Shown: positions 47,670 through 58,476 of the stretch, in pieces
Layout of the letters: each line of letters opens with the position of its first letter
How positions within the stretch are numbered: the stretch's first letter is position 1
Assembly: GCA_954871525.1 (NCBI GenBank)
Contig: OX940870.1
Location: 9,827,501 to 9,891,500 of the forward strand
Source of the DNA: Parietaria judaica
Taxonomy: Eukaryota; Streptophyta; Magnoliopsida; Rosales; Urticaceae
DNA: 64,000 nucleotides
Direction: 5' to 3'
The notes under the pieces: model-generated
The model's input: the letters and a program-made list of their open reading frames with translations, nothing else
Told to the model about the DNA's origin: nothing
The model's database searches: none
Program-made: the position numbers and the translations under genes

Positions 47670-48480
47670 TTTGACAATCATCAACCCACATGAGTCGAGA
47701 TGGCATGAAATGGTAAGTCGTGCAATCTCGCATCGCCTAGGCAAGGAGATGTGCTGACAGAATTTCTAGAGGCTGTGCAGGCATGAGACTGCACAATTAT
47801 CAGAGATCATAAATGTATAATACATTAGTACTACCTATGTCAACAAGATGCATATTCTTTTCGGTAGCTCGTTCATAGGAACTCTAAAGTTAAGCGTGCT
47901 TGGTTTGGATCGATCCTAGGATGAGTGACCTCTTGGGAAGCTTATCGGGGAGAATGCGAGTGTGGACTAACACTGAAAAAGCTTGTAATGGCTTGTGGAG
48001 TCGTAAATTCGATAGAGTAGCCGGGGCACTAAAGATGGTATCAGAGCCGAGCCCAACCCGAAGGGTGGCCAACGAGGGTTAAGTGAGTGATTGTGACATT
48101 CATCAATCTTGTGAGCCGAGATTGGAAAAAAGGGTAAGATGTGCAACCTTGCATCACCTGAGAAGGAGATGTGTTGATGGGACGTTCTCAAGGTTGTGCA
48201 GGTATAAAACTGCACGATTATCAGAGATCATATGGGACAATATTGCCGAAAAGGCTTATAAGAATTGATTAGTATACCTATGAGAACAAATTGCATATTC
48301 TTTTCGGTAGCTCGTTCAGAAGAACTTCAAAGTTAAACATCTTTGACTTAGGGCAATCATAGGACGACCTCATAAGAAGTTTCTCCACGAGCGTGCGAGT
48401 GGGGAGAAAACACACTGAAAAGGATCATGTTAGCTTGTGGGGATAGTCATCAATTTGATAGAGCTGCTCTTGAGCCATTA
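47670..48480 (+). mobile_element. Cassandra-type TRIM retrotransposon with 5S-rRNA-like LTRs
   Basis: Two diverged LTR-like copies lie at about 47670-48033 and 48092-48480. They are separated by a tiny internal segment holding the primer site TGGTATCAGAGCC (48036-48048). Each LTR contains a block like plant 5S rRNA. In the first copy, GAACTC..AAGTTAAGCGTGCTTGG and CTAGGATGAGTGACCTC..GGGAAG lie at about 47872-47942. The second copy (about 48319-48390) is more decayed. This combination is the hallmark of Cassandra terminal-repeat retrotransposons in miniature, which have no coding capacity and carry Pol III promoter motifs in the LTR. Outer limits are uncertain and no clean target duplication was seen. 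Confidence 0.8.
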
Positions 48481-49356
48481 CATATTTTCACACTTTTACA
48501 AGACATAAATAATCAGTTCTTAATTAATATAGGGTTTAAGTGTCGTTTAACTTTAAAAGGAAATGAAGAGTGTGAATGTAATTTATCAGTTTGTTGTTAT
48601 GGCTTAACGTGGACGACGTCACCATGATTGAAGTCATAATTAGGCTCTTTTTCCGATAACGAATAAAACAATAAAGCTGTAGCTCATGACTCAATTCTCT
48701 TGAAATAATCTCCAAAAGTAAATGATTAATAATCATTTCAATCATCGAGCAATCATAATTTATAAACATTTTTTTTACAATTATGTACATTTTATACTTT
48801 AATTCCCACTAAAGTTAACCTTTTGTATCCCTCCCTTCTTCTCGTTTGAAATTCAATTCCATTAAATTAAATTACATTAGATTAGATAGAGTGATTCCCA
48901 CTTTATTAATGATAATTTTTCAAAAGTAACACAATATCTCTTTAGCATTTATATAACATAACATTTTAACTTGTGCAAAAACATTTATTGTTTTAAAGTC
49001 TCGTCATTAAAAAAAATCAATTTTCAGATTCTTCATCTTAGTATATCTTGAAAAAAAAAAACATTAATAAGGTCACAATGATTTCTAATTTATTAACAAA
49101 AAATATTAAAATTGCTGATTATTACAGTTAAATTTGAAATTCTGCAAAGAAGGAAAAAAAAAAGAACTAACAAATAAAGTTCAAGTCCTATTAAAGAGCT
49201 AAGTGGACCTAACTGTGGTCAGCTAAAGTAACCAGGGTTTACTGAAAAAACACACTCATTAACCATCGAAAACAGAGTTTCAAATAAATAGAGTAACATG
49301 AATTCCGTGCATTAATTAAACAGACCGAAAGGCTCCTGAATTCTCCGACGAGCGCC
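48481..49356. other. Gene-free AT-rich DNA and 5' flank of the USP/kinase gene
   Basis: No coding sequence or terminal repeats resolved. Promoter and 5' UTR of the kinase gene should lie in the right part. Confidence 0.45.
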
Positions 49357-52300
49357 ATGTTCTGCGACGCGATCGAGAGGAGCGTGAAGCGACGCGCCGA
49401 GAAACCCACGGCGGAGAAAGTCGTGGTCGCCGTTAAAGCCGAGAAGGTGATCTCGAGGACCGCCCTGGCCTGGGCTCTGAACCACGTCGTCCACCACGGC
49501 GATTGCATCACTCTGCTCGCCGTTTTGCCCGCCGAGATCTCCGGTGCGACTTCGCTCTCACTTTTCTCTTCTCTTCTCTTCTCCTCTCTTCGATCGCTCG
49601 TGACGTTCCTCTGAAATTGTCTGGTTTCGTTTGGGGATGATTCCAGGGAAGCGGTTTTGGAGCTTGCCGATTCTGGCCGGAGATTGCGCGAGCAGGAAGG
49701 AGAAGCTGCCTGATCGGATCTTCGAGATCTCGGAGCTGTGCTCTCAGATGGTTCTTCAATTCCACAGCCAAATCGAGGTGCGATAACTACCGAAATGCCA
49801 CTAACTGTCTTTCCTTTTCGTGGACCACTCTGGTCAATTTGCTTTTTGTCAGCTTGTCTCTACAAATCCAAAACAATGTGCTTCTTTCTTTGGGTTTTCA
49901 CTCCTTTCTTTATTTGTACAGTAGAAATATAATATATTATATTATATCGGTACAATTATGAATTATTCTTCTTTGAGGATCGTTGCGAGTAATTCTCTGG
50001 GAATTCTGAACAGTTCTGATACCGAACAAAAATAAATCATTTGAACACACTTAGATAGGGGAAATGGGCATGTGAAATGGTGCGAGTTATGTCAGGATTC
50101 TCTTGTCTCTGGGCTTTGATAGTGAACAAATGGAATGGGAATGAGCTAAGCTCCATTGAGAACAGTACAATGAAGCTAATAAATTTCTTTGGTATCATCT
50201 GAATGGATTCTTTTGGGTATCACTATTCAATGTTGACTATCTCAACATTAATTTTGGTGGGAAAAGCTAGACTTTTTTTTTTTCCCCTGGAAATACCATT
50301 CTTTGGAGTGGTGTAGATGCATTTAAAGGTCATCTGTTTGAAAGTGTAATTAATATCCCACGTTGAAGTTGTCCCTCACTCACTCACTGTTGTCTCCAAG
50401 TTGATCTCGGGGAGGAGATTTTAACTAATTAGGGCAACCAAATTAATTTAATTCAAATTCAATTCAATTACCCAAATCCATATATAATGGAGTCAAAGAA
50501 ATACCCGAGGGCCGGGACTTGTGAGCAGGGGAGGGCTCGGGGGCAGTTGCATGTCTAGACCGGCGGCCGGTAGGCTATGAACCAAATCCAAACAAACAAA
50601 ATATTATATGGCAAATTTATTCTGTACTATATTTTGTTTACCCATTTCCTGATTTTACAAAATATTTAAGTTTTATTTTGCATTTTTGCTCATTCTGTAT
50701 TTTCAAATTTGTCCAAGTGAATTTTGGCATAATTCATGAAATGTCGCAGGTCACTGTGAGGGTTAAGGTTGTGCTGGGCACACCTTCGGGAGCTGTGGCG
50801 GCTGAAGCAAAGGGCAACGGAGCCAACTGGGTCATTCTGGACAAGTAAATAATCATAGAAAAAGTATTATTTCTTATTTGATAGCTATTTTATCTAATTG
50901 ATTCTGGGTCACTCATTACTCATCACTACCCAATGTTGTACGTATTCGTCACAGCTAGGATATTGATCAGCTTAAATTTTAGTTTTTTTTTTTTTTCCCC
51001 TTCAAAAGAGTCGATAGAAGTTGCCCAGCATGATGTAACTAAGCAAACAGTGTTTGGTCCCCTAATAATAATGGGTCTTGCTCACATGCATAAAAGGAGT
51101 CTAATATCTGTCCTTATATAAGTTTTCTAATTTTAGGGGTGAACCCGGGACCGGAAATATGACTATTTACCTCCCTGCTATGTTTACCAAGAATTGAAAA
51201 AATCATCTGGTCATGGTACAGGTCAAAATTCAATAAATTTACCAACTAGACTGCTGCCTTTGTTTTCTTTCAAAAGCTTTTATTCTTCAGTCTTTATTTT
51301 ATGAAGATTAGTAGGGATCATAGCAAAAAGTTACCTTGTGTACAAGAACAACTAAGTTTGTACAACTATAAGTTTATAATACTAAGTCATTAACTATATT
51401 TTTTTACTACAAATTTCTGTGGAAGTGTTTGACAAACTTTAGTCACTGTGTTTACGCAGAAAGTTGAAGCAAGAGCTGAAGCTTTGTGTCGATGAACTCC
51501 GCTGCAATATCGTAGTCATGAAAGGCTCTCAACCAAAAGTCGTGCGTCTCAATCTAGCATGCTCAAACGGGCTTGAAACTCCCTTCTTCTCCGCCGCTTC
51601 TTCACCGACTGTGGACTTTGAAAAATTCACGGGCCACAAGATGAAGTATTCGACTCCGGTGAGCAGCCCTGAAGAGCCAAGTACCTCCTACTCGAGAACA
51701 ACAAAGGAAGGATCTCTTTCAAGCTACGACAGTGCCGCTTCTGTTTTCTTGATTTGCGAACAGAACCCTCTATTTGAAGGTCCACAGCAAAAATCTTTTA
51801 GGCACATCGATGAACAAAACGATTCTGAAGCTTCACTGTCGCCAATTGACTCATACCAAGAAAGAGTTATTACTTTGTCCAGAATCACAAGACCATCCAC
51901 GGATAGAAATCAGGGCGTGTTTTGGATTCCACAAAACGAAAACAAACACTGCAACAGCAGAATTTTTCGGAAAGATACACATAGTCGAAAAGTTGAGACT
52001 AATCCAGTATATAACAAGGACTGTATAACGAATTCCAACATCAGAGATGCCATTTCTCTTGGAAGAACTTCTTCTGTACCACCTCCTTTATGCTCGTTGT
52101 GTCAACACAAAACACCGATGTTTGGAAAACCTCCAAAGCAGTTTTCTTATCAAGAGCTTGAGGAGGCCACCGAGGGGTTCTCGGCTACGAATTATTTGGC
52201 AGAAAGTGGATTCGGTGTCGTTCATCGAGGTGTTCTGAGGGACGGGCAGGTTGTTGCAGTGAAGCAGTTGAAATTCGGCGGTTCTCAAGCAGACGTGGAC

Positions 52301-53854
52301 TTCTCCCGAGAAGTCCGGGTTCTGAGCTGCGCACAACACAGGAATGTCGTGTTGCTGATCGGCTACTGCGTTGAAGGCAATGAGAGAGTTTTGGTGTACG
52401 AGTACATTTGCAATGGCTCATTGGACTTTCATCTACATGGTAATTATTACACTTTCAAGCTCTTCCGTAATACATAGACCATATCATCTAAACTTTGTTT
52501 TTCTCTAACGGCAGAAAAAAGAACCCCTTTAGAATGGCATGCAAGATTAAAGATAGCGACTGGCACGGCCCGCGGGTTACGGTATCTTCACGAAGATTGT
52601 AGGGTCGGTTGTGTGGTGCACAGGGATCTACGGCCAAATAATGTCCTCCTAACCCACGACTTCGAACCCATGGTAAGTCAAACTGATCATCAGTACTCTG
52701 CTGTAAGTGCCTTACGCTTGAAGTCATATTATTATGCTAATTTAACCATGTAATGTGTTTAGGTTGCAGACTTTGGTCTTGCTCGGTGGCACTCTGAGTG
52801 GGATATGGGTACTCATGATCAAGCCTTTGAAACATCCGGGTACTCCTTTCAGTTTCATGTTTGTAAATGGATATCTATATATGCACATACATATATATAT
52901 GACTGGTGAATAAAAACCTCAAATAGGGTTTTCAGAACCCGAAACTGAAAATTAAGCTGCAAAATTTTCGATATTGGGTGAGACTGGAACCGGTTCTACT
53001 TTGATTTTGAGTTTTCGTTTGGGGGTGTGAAATTTGGCACCATTTAGTAGGTCACTCAAACCAGATTTTTTTTTCAACCCCAGTAAAAAGGAACAATTAT
53101 TATATTTTTAATTAATTGCGATTTCTATATTTTGAACCAGGAAATTCTGGTTTGGCTTCAGATTTAGTCAAAACTCTGATTTTGCAACCCGGTTTCACCC
53201 ATAGTCTTAATTAATTATTTGAACTTCATTGGAAATTCTATTAAAAAGTACATGTATCACAGAACTGTTTGTCTAACCAGTTTATGTCAAATACTTAGGT
53301 ATGTTGCTCCAGAGAACGTGGAGGGAGGACAGGTGACGCACAAAGTCGATGTTTACGCATTTGGGCTGGTTCTGTTGGAGCTGATGACGGGTCAACGAGT
53401 GACCCAGTTGCAACGCTCTAGGCAAAATCTATTAGCCGATTGGCTGAACCCATTAGCCACCCCTGAACCAAACAAACTACTGCCCAGCTATTACCCACTG
53501 ATAGACCCGGCATTGACCGGCTCCGACCAGCCACGGAACTTCCTTCCGCAGCTCGAGGCAATGGGACGAGCAGCCTCTCTGTGTCTACGACAAGATCCCG
53601 AGTCCAGACCCCTCATGTCCAAGGTTTCTCGTTGCCCCTTATGCATTGTTGTTTTTCTTACCGAGCTTGTTTAAACGGAGAGATTTTGGTTTGCTATGGT
53701 GTAGGTTCTTAGAGTGCTGGAAGGAGGAGATGCGCTTGTTCCACTGGGCTCCGACGTGAACTCCGTAGGCAGTCGGAGTTTCCATATGCACGCATTGCGC
53801 TCGGGGCCGAAACCGGAGCTGAGAGCCAGCCATTCTCGTCGCCTTTCCCACTGA
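49357..53854 (+). CDS. USP-domain receptor-like cytoplasmic kinase (eight exons, 700 aa)
   Basis: Exons 49357-49543, 49647-49777, 50750-50844, 51460-52439, 52515-52672, 52763-52839, 53299-53623 and 53705-53854 join in frame at GT-AG sites (2103 nt). Residues about 15-175 form a universal-stress-protein-like (adenine nucleotide alpha-hydrolase) domain (EKVVVAVKAEKVISRTALAWAL... NIVVMK). A Ser/Thr-rich linker follows, then the family signature LCSLCQHKTPMFGKPP (about 347-362) and a kinase domain from FSYQELEEATEGF (366). Lys406 (VAVK), HRDLRPNN (500-507), DFG (520-522) and a YVAPE-type segment are present. The glycine loop reads AESGFG, missing two of the canonical Gly, and the catalytic loop has Arg for Lys. 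This group (Arabidopsis At1g55200/At3g13690-like) is often annotated as inactive kinases. No signal peptide or membrane segment is visible, so it is probably cytosolic or membrane-peripheral. Ligand and substrate are unknown. Confidence 0.88.
49778..50749 (+). other. Intron 2 of the USP/kinase gene with a GC-rich patch
   Basis: AT-rich intron with a short GC-rich island at about 50505-50575 (around GGCCGGGACTTGTGAGC) that does not match its surroundings and whose origin I do not recognise. Confidence 0.5.
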
Positions 53855-54402
53855 ATGTAGACTTTGTGCTGCGAAGAAAAAATGTTTACGGCCAATGTTA
53901 AAATCTCTGAGAAGAAATGGCCGCGAAACTCCAGCCACAGAAGCCGTCGCCGGGAATTCCTTTCTCTCTCCTACCATCTGCCGTGTGTTTTCCTAGTTCG
54001 CCTTCGCTTCGTCTTGGTCTCATCGAGTTCGCAGAAGTTCCTTTTCGTATTTGTGTTTGTATCCACTTCTGTATATCCTTTAGCTTCTTTGGCTTGATTG
54101 ATTTTTATATTATGATGAATGTAATTCTTTGTCACGTGAAATATGATTCAGCCCACACTAAATTACCATTATTTTTACTCCCAGCTCAGTGAACTATATT
54201 TTCTCTAAGTTTAACTATATTTATAATGTTTATTAATGTGAGGATCGGCGGACAAAGTTGTAGCTGATATAATTACTATAGAAATGACATAAATGACATG
54301 TGCATATAAAATTAAGAACGCGAACTACAAAATCTGATATTCTCCTCCAAATTTGTTATACAAAAAAATACTATTATTCTAAATTAGAACAGTTTACACA
54401 GA

Positions 54403-54437
<35 letters not shown>

Positions 54438-54466
54438 CATAATATTAAGTAAAATAAGAAGGAAAA
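53855..54466. other. 3' flank of the USP/kinase gene with AT microsatellite
   Basis: Holds the presumed 3' UTR and an (AT)n run at 54407-54432; no gene. Confidence 0.5.
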
Positions 54467-54690
54467 CTTCATAAAATAACTCTCAATACGCCACAAATTT
54501 TATTACTAACCCTCAAGTTTTCATAATTCTTCAAACAACCTTTTTAAATTTCATGTACCAAAATATCCTTGCAAAATGGACATATCGTGTCCTGAAAAAT
54601 GGACATATCGCTTCTTGAAAAATGGAGAAGTTAAGGGTATTTTGGTACATGAAATTTAAAAATGTTGTTTTGAGGGTTATTTTATAAAAT
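54467..54690. mobile_element. Small foldback MITE-like element
   Basis: Arms 54534-54570 and 54633-54669 are reverse complements over 37 bp with two mismatches (core CATGTACCAAAAT / ATTTTGGTACATG). Weaker outer pairing links CATAAAATAACTCTCAA (about 54470-54486) with TTGAGGGTTATTTTATAAA (right side). The loop contains two copies of AAAATGGACATATCG. No target duplication could be fixed. Confidence 0.6.
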
Positions 54691-55462
54691 TTCTCGATAA
54701 GAAGTATATAATAATGGTGGGTCCGGTAAGACTGTAAAGTAGGAATAAATAATACTATATAGTCGTGTGTAAGGACAAAATCACAAGAAAATCATCTCCT
54801 TTAGTTGTTTTATTTGGGATCAAAGTTGTTGCGACTAATTCATATGTATGGGAGAAATCGTGATGTAGTTGATCATCACATTTCAAATCATCTGGTTATG
54901 AGGTGCACAAGTTTTGAACGTCACAACTCACAATAGTAAACACAAAATTGTGAGCACAAACAATAAACTATTATTACTATTAACAGATTCATTAATTATT
55001 AGCCCCTGGACTTGTGCTAACGTGCTTTCACGTCTTTGTTTTTTTGCTTTTATTCCAAATAGCATAGAAAAATAGTGGATACATTATTATTCCCTTTTCA
55101 TTACTATATTACATTTTCTCTCCATTAGTTGTCCTCAATCTTTCCGCACCAACCTTAATTGTTGTACAATTGTTAATTAATTAAGAATTAAAAAACCAAG
55201 CTTAATCAAGTTCATTTCTCGATTTAGAAATTCCAAATTGCCATAGAAAATAGTGGATATATTATTCCCTTTTGATTCACATTACATCTCCACATTCTCC
55301 ATTAGCTGTTTGTCAATCTTTCCACACCAAATCACCAACCTTAATAGGTACATTAATTAGTTTAAACAAAAATACACCCAAAATAAAATTAAATAAAAAA
55401 AAACCCTCCTATAAATGTGGCCAGCATGACGTGTCACCCCCACGTGGAGCAACCCCGTTGAC
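54691..55462. other. Gene-free DNA, 3' flank of the WD40 gene
   Basis: AT-rich. It contains a diverged direct repeat: the ATAGAAAATAGTGGATA...TTATTCCCTTTT stretch near 55062 and near 55243. The 3' UTR of the minus-strand WD40 gene should lie at its right end. Confidence 0.5.
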
Positions 55463-56938
55463 CTAGCACCTCCTGTTCTGACTCCCACGTCCGGAGAAGC
55501 TCCCGTCCGACGGCAGAGACTCCGAGTCGGCGACGGAGAAGAACTGCCGTGGGTTCTGCATGGCCGCGCTCTGGTTGAAGTCCGGCGAGAGCTCCGACAC
55601 ACTCCACACCTTCACGGACTTGTCGAGGCTCCCGCTGTAGAGCACCCACCGCCGCTCCCGGCTGAGAGACTCGCGGTCGGACTCCACCGCCAGGCACTTC
55701 ACCGGCCCCGTGTGGCCCTTCAAAACCGACAGGCACGTGTGCACCACCCCGTCCCGCCGCCACACGCATATCGTCTTGTCCGCCGAGCCGCTGAACACTA
55801 ACGCCCCCGCCGCCGCCAGACACAGAACCGCCAGCTTGTGGCCCCGCAACACCCCACCGTGTTGGAACTCCTTCTCCCTCTCCCAGAAGTTGACCAATCC
55901 GTCGGACGAGCCGCAGTACACTATTGACCCCGTCGGATCAACAGCCAGCGCCGTCACCGCGCTCTCCTGCTCGAGAAGCGTCTGGAGAAACACGTGCTTG
56001 ATGGCCTTGTTGTTCCCTTGCTCAGGCTGTTCTCTCTTCCACACCTTCACCATCCCGTCGGCTGCACCGGTGAAGACGAGCCCTTCCACGGTGGAGACGA
56101 CGGAGTTCACGGCGTCGTCGTGCGCGTTAATTGACTCGAGGCACTTGGAATTCTCCACACGCCACACCTTCAGCGTCCGGTCCCACGAGGCCGAGTAAAG
56201 GAGGGTTTTATCGTGGCTCAAGCTCAGGCACGACACGGCGTCGGTGTGCTTGATCCATAGCGCCGTGCGGCGGCGACGAACCTCGACGTAGTTGCTCGGC
56301 CGGACCGAGCTCTTGAAAATGTCCATCAGCGTGGGGAGCGTCCCAGCTCGCTTGTGCACGCTCGGCTTCTTCTGGTTGAACTTCCAAACCCTAATCTTCC
56401 CGTCCTGGTGGCCGGTGAATATCTTCTGCCCAGAGATGACGATCGCCTTGACGAGCCCGCTGTTCGACTTGAACCCGCTGAACTCCTTGAGGTTCTTCCA
56501 AACCCTAATGTTCTTGCTGTCGGAGCCGGTGTAGAGGAGCTCACCGGAGGCAGCCAGCGAGTAGATGTGGCCCTCCTCGCGGACCAGCGACCCGATCAGG
56601 CTGTTCGGCGGGGACACATCATCGAACTGCTGCGACCACGCGCCGTCCGCGTAAGCGGCACTCTGGTTCCACGGCGACATCGTCATGGGCGAGCCCTCGC
56701 CGCTCATGCGGCTAGCATCAAACCCTCCGCTCGCGTTGCCCGCCTGCATCGACGCGCTGCTGCTCCGCATCGGGAAGTCATCGGCGTCGTAAGGCGCCAC
56801 GGAGTTGGACGAGATCGCGGGGTCGGAGTACTGCATTAGGCTGCCGAGCTTCTGCTTCGGAATGTTGAGGGTCCTCTCGCCGTAGGGCGCGTCGTTTAGC
56901 GGCTGCTCCGACCCGAACCCTCCTCTCCCGTCTCTCAT
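55463..56938 (-). CDS. JGB-like: JINGUBANG-like WD40 repeat protein (single exon, 491 aa)
   Basis: One uninterrupted GC-rich frame from ATG (56936-56938) to TGA. The first ~115 residues are a low-complexity Ser/Gly/Met-rich region. Seven WD40 units follow at about 123-147, 162-186, 231-260, 273-301, 326-353, 367-394 and 409-446. The units end in W-D-type pairs (IRVW, IRVW, LKVW, VKVW, VNFW, ICVW, VKVW), consistent with a seven-bladed propeller. A basic insert lies between units 2 and 3 (about 187-229). There is no membrane segment or signal peptide. The overall pattern resembles Arabidopsis JINGUBANG (At2g26490), reported as a pollen WD40 protein that restrains germination and binds TCP4. Orthology is inferred, not tested. 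The start gives the N-terminus expected for this group. Confidence 0.85.
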   Translation of the reverse strand: MRDGRGGFGSEQPLNDAPYGERTLNIPKQKLGSLMQYSDPAISSNSVAPYDADDFPMRSSSASMQAGNASGGFDASRMSGEGSPMTMSPWNQSAAYADGAWSQQFDDVSPPNSLIGSLVREEGHIYSLAASGELLYTGSDSKNIRVWKNLKEFSGFKSNSGLVKAIVISGQKIFTGHQDGKIRVWKFNQKKPSVHKRAGTLPTLMDIFKSSVRPSNYVEVRRRRTALWIKHTDAVSCLSLSHDKTLLYSASWDRTLKVWRVENSKCLESINAHDDAVNSVVSTVEGLVFTGAADGMVKVWKREQPEQGNNKAIKHVFLQTLLEQESAVTALAVDPTGSIVYCGSSDGLVNFWEREKEFQHGGVLRGHKLAVLCLAAAGALVFSGSADKTICVWRRDGVVHTCLSVLKGHTGPVKCLAVESDRESLSRERRWVLYSGSLDKSVKVWSVSELSPDFNQSAAMQNPRQFFSVADSESLPSDGSFSGRGSQNRRC

Positions 56939-57286
56939 CTTGATTATGGATGGTTGATGATCAACGTCCGGTTTGCGAGCACGGCGATGATGTGGAGGAG
57001 GAGTTTGGGCAAAGTGGGGGTTTTGGGAGAGTATATTCTAATTATAGGCGGGAGAAGAAAGAGTGGTTTTATTTATATGAATGGGAAGAGAAAGGACGGT
57101 TCTCAATACAAGACGTGTAATGATCACCCGAGTTTAGAGCTAAGCCAATCTAATTAAGGCCTTAATTGCCTAATTAAGGCCTTATCTTGAGTCCATGTCT
57201 GTTGTAACTTGACCATATTTAGACTTAATTACCTTCAATCCTCTTCACTCATCACTATTACTGTTTAACTAGATGTTTTTAAGTTT
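56939..57286 (-). promoter_or_regulatory. Proximal upstream region of the WD40 gene
   Basis: On the minus strand TATAAATA lies at 57070-57077, about 135 bases before the ATG. The region ends at the Mutator-like element, which brings a G-box array within about 515-610 bases of the start codon. Confidence 0.5.
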
Positions 57287-58467
57287 GGGTTAATTGCGGC
57301 AAAAATACCCAACCTTTATCAATATTCTCCGATAGGTACCCAACCTCAATAAACGTAGGCAAAAATACCCAACGTCACACTTTTGTCGCCAACCAACTAA
57401 CGTCGTTAGATGCTACCTACGTGGCCGTTAGGCTGTCTCATATGGAATGCCACGTGGCCAAAGGTTGGGTACTTTTGCCGCCACGTGGCCAAAGGTTGGG
57501 TACTTTTTCCACCACGTGGCCAAAGGTTGGGTACTTTTGTCGCCACGTGGCATTAAAAAACAATTTTTTTGTAATTTTTTATTTCCCGTTAACCAATATT
57601 TTTTTTTTTACGTATATCAAATATGATCAAATAATTTTATAAAAGATATACTTATAAAAAAATATGTTAAAGAAAAACTAAAAAATGTTATTTTTCTTTT
57701 TTTCACTTTAAAATAAAAAATAATAAGGTTAAACATAATTTTTACCAATCACCAAACTTTCGGTTTAAATTAAGCTTGAACCGTATTTGATACAATTATT
57801 TGTTTTAATCATGCCTTAGTTTCATATATGTTATATGTCTTCAAAAATCATATCATGCCTTAATTTTAATATTAAAATGCCTGTGTTATTATATACAATA
57901 ATGATTTAGTTTCAAAATTTTAATATAATGTATTCACAAGTTATAAATTATTCCGATAAGAAAAAATATTTTTTTATAAAAACATATTTTATAAAATTAT
58001 TTATTATATTTAACATACGTAAAAAAATAAAAATATATGTCACGGGAAAGATTTTATTTTTAAATAAATTAAAACAAATAAATTTAAGTAATTATTTGAT
58101 TATTTAAAAAAATAACATAAATTTTAAGTACATATTTATGAAATTACTTGATCATGTTTGATATACGTAAAAGAATAAAAACATATTGGCTAACGGGAAA
58201 GAAAAACAATTTAAAAAAATATTTTTTTAAAATGCCACGTGGCGGCAAAAGTACCTAATCTTTGGCCACGTGGCGGCAAAAGTACCCAACCTTTGGCCAT
58301 GGGCCATTCCACATGAGACGGCCTAACGGCCACGTAGGCAGTGTCTAACGGCGTTAGTTGGTCGGCGACAAAAGTGTGACGTTGGGTACTTTTGCCTACG
58401 TTTATTGAGGTTGGGTACCTATCGAATAATATTTACAAAAGTTGGGTATTTTTGCCGCAATTAACCC
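57287..58467. mobile_element. Foldback Mutator-like element with G-box arrays
   Basis: Begins GGGTTAATTGCGGCAAAAATA and ends TTTTTGCCGCAATTAACCC. It is flanked by a 9-bp duplication TTTAAGTTT (57278-57286, 58468-58476). Inverted similarity extends hundreds of bases inward, so most of the 1181 bp is a foldback. The left arm has CACGTG at 57451, 57482, 57513 and 57544, exactly 31 bp apart. The right arm has CACGTG at 58236 and 58267, also 31 bp apart. No transposase. It is related to the 2550-3508 element only at the outer ~15 bases and in general layout. Confidence 0.88.
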
Positions 58468-58476
58468 TTTAAGTTT

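Noticed and set aside
47872..47942. Functional 5S rRNA gene
   Set aside because: Only the central part resembles 5S, with several changes, and it is repeated in an LTR pair with a primer site between, so it belongs to a Cassandra-type element.
57451..57549. CRISPR-like regular spacing
   Set aside because: The whole 31-bp unit is repeated, there are no unique spacers, and the setting is a plant transposon arm.
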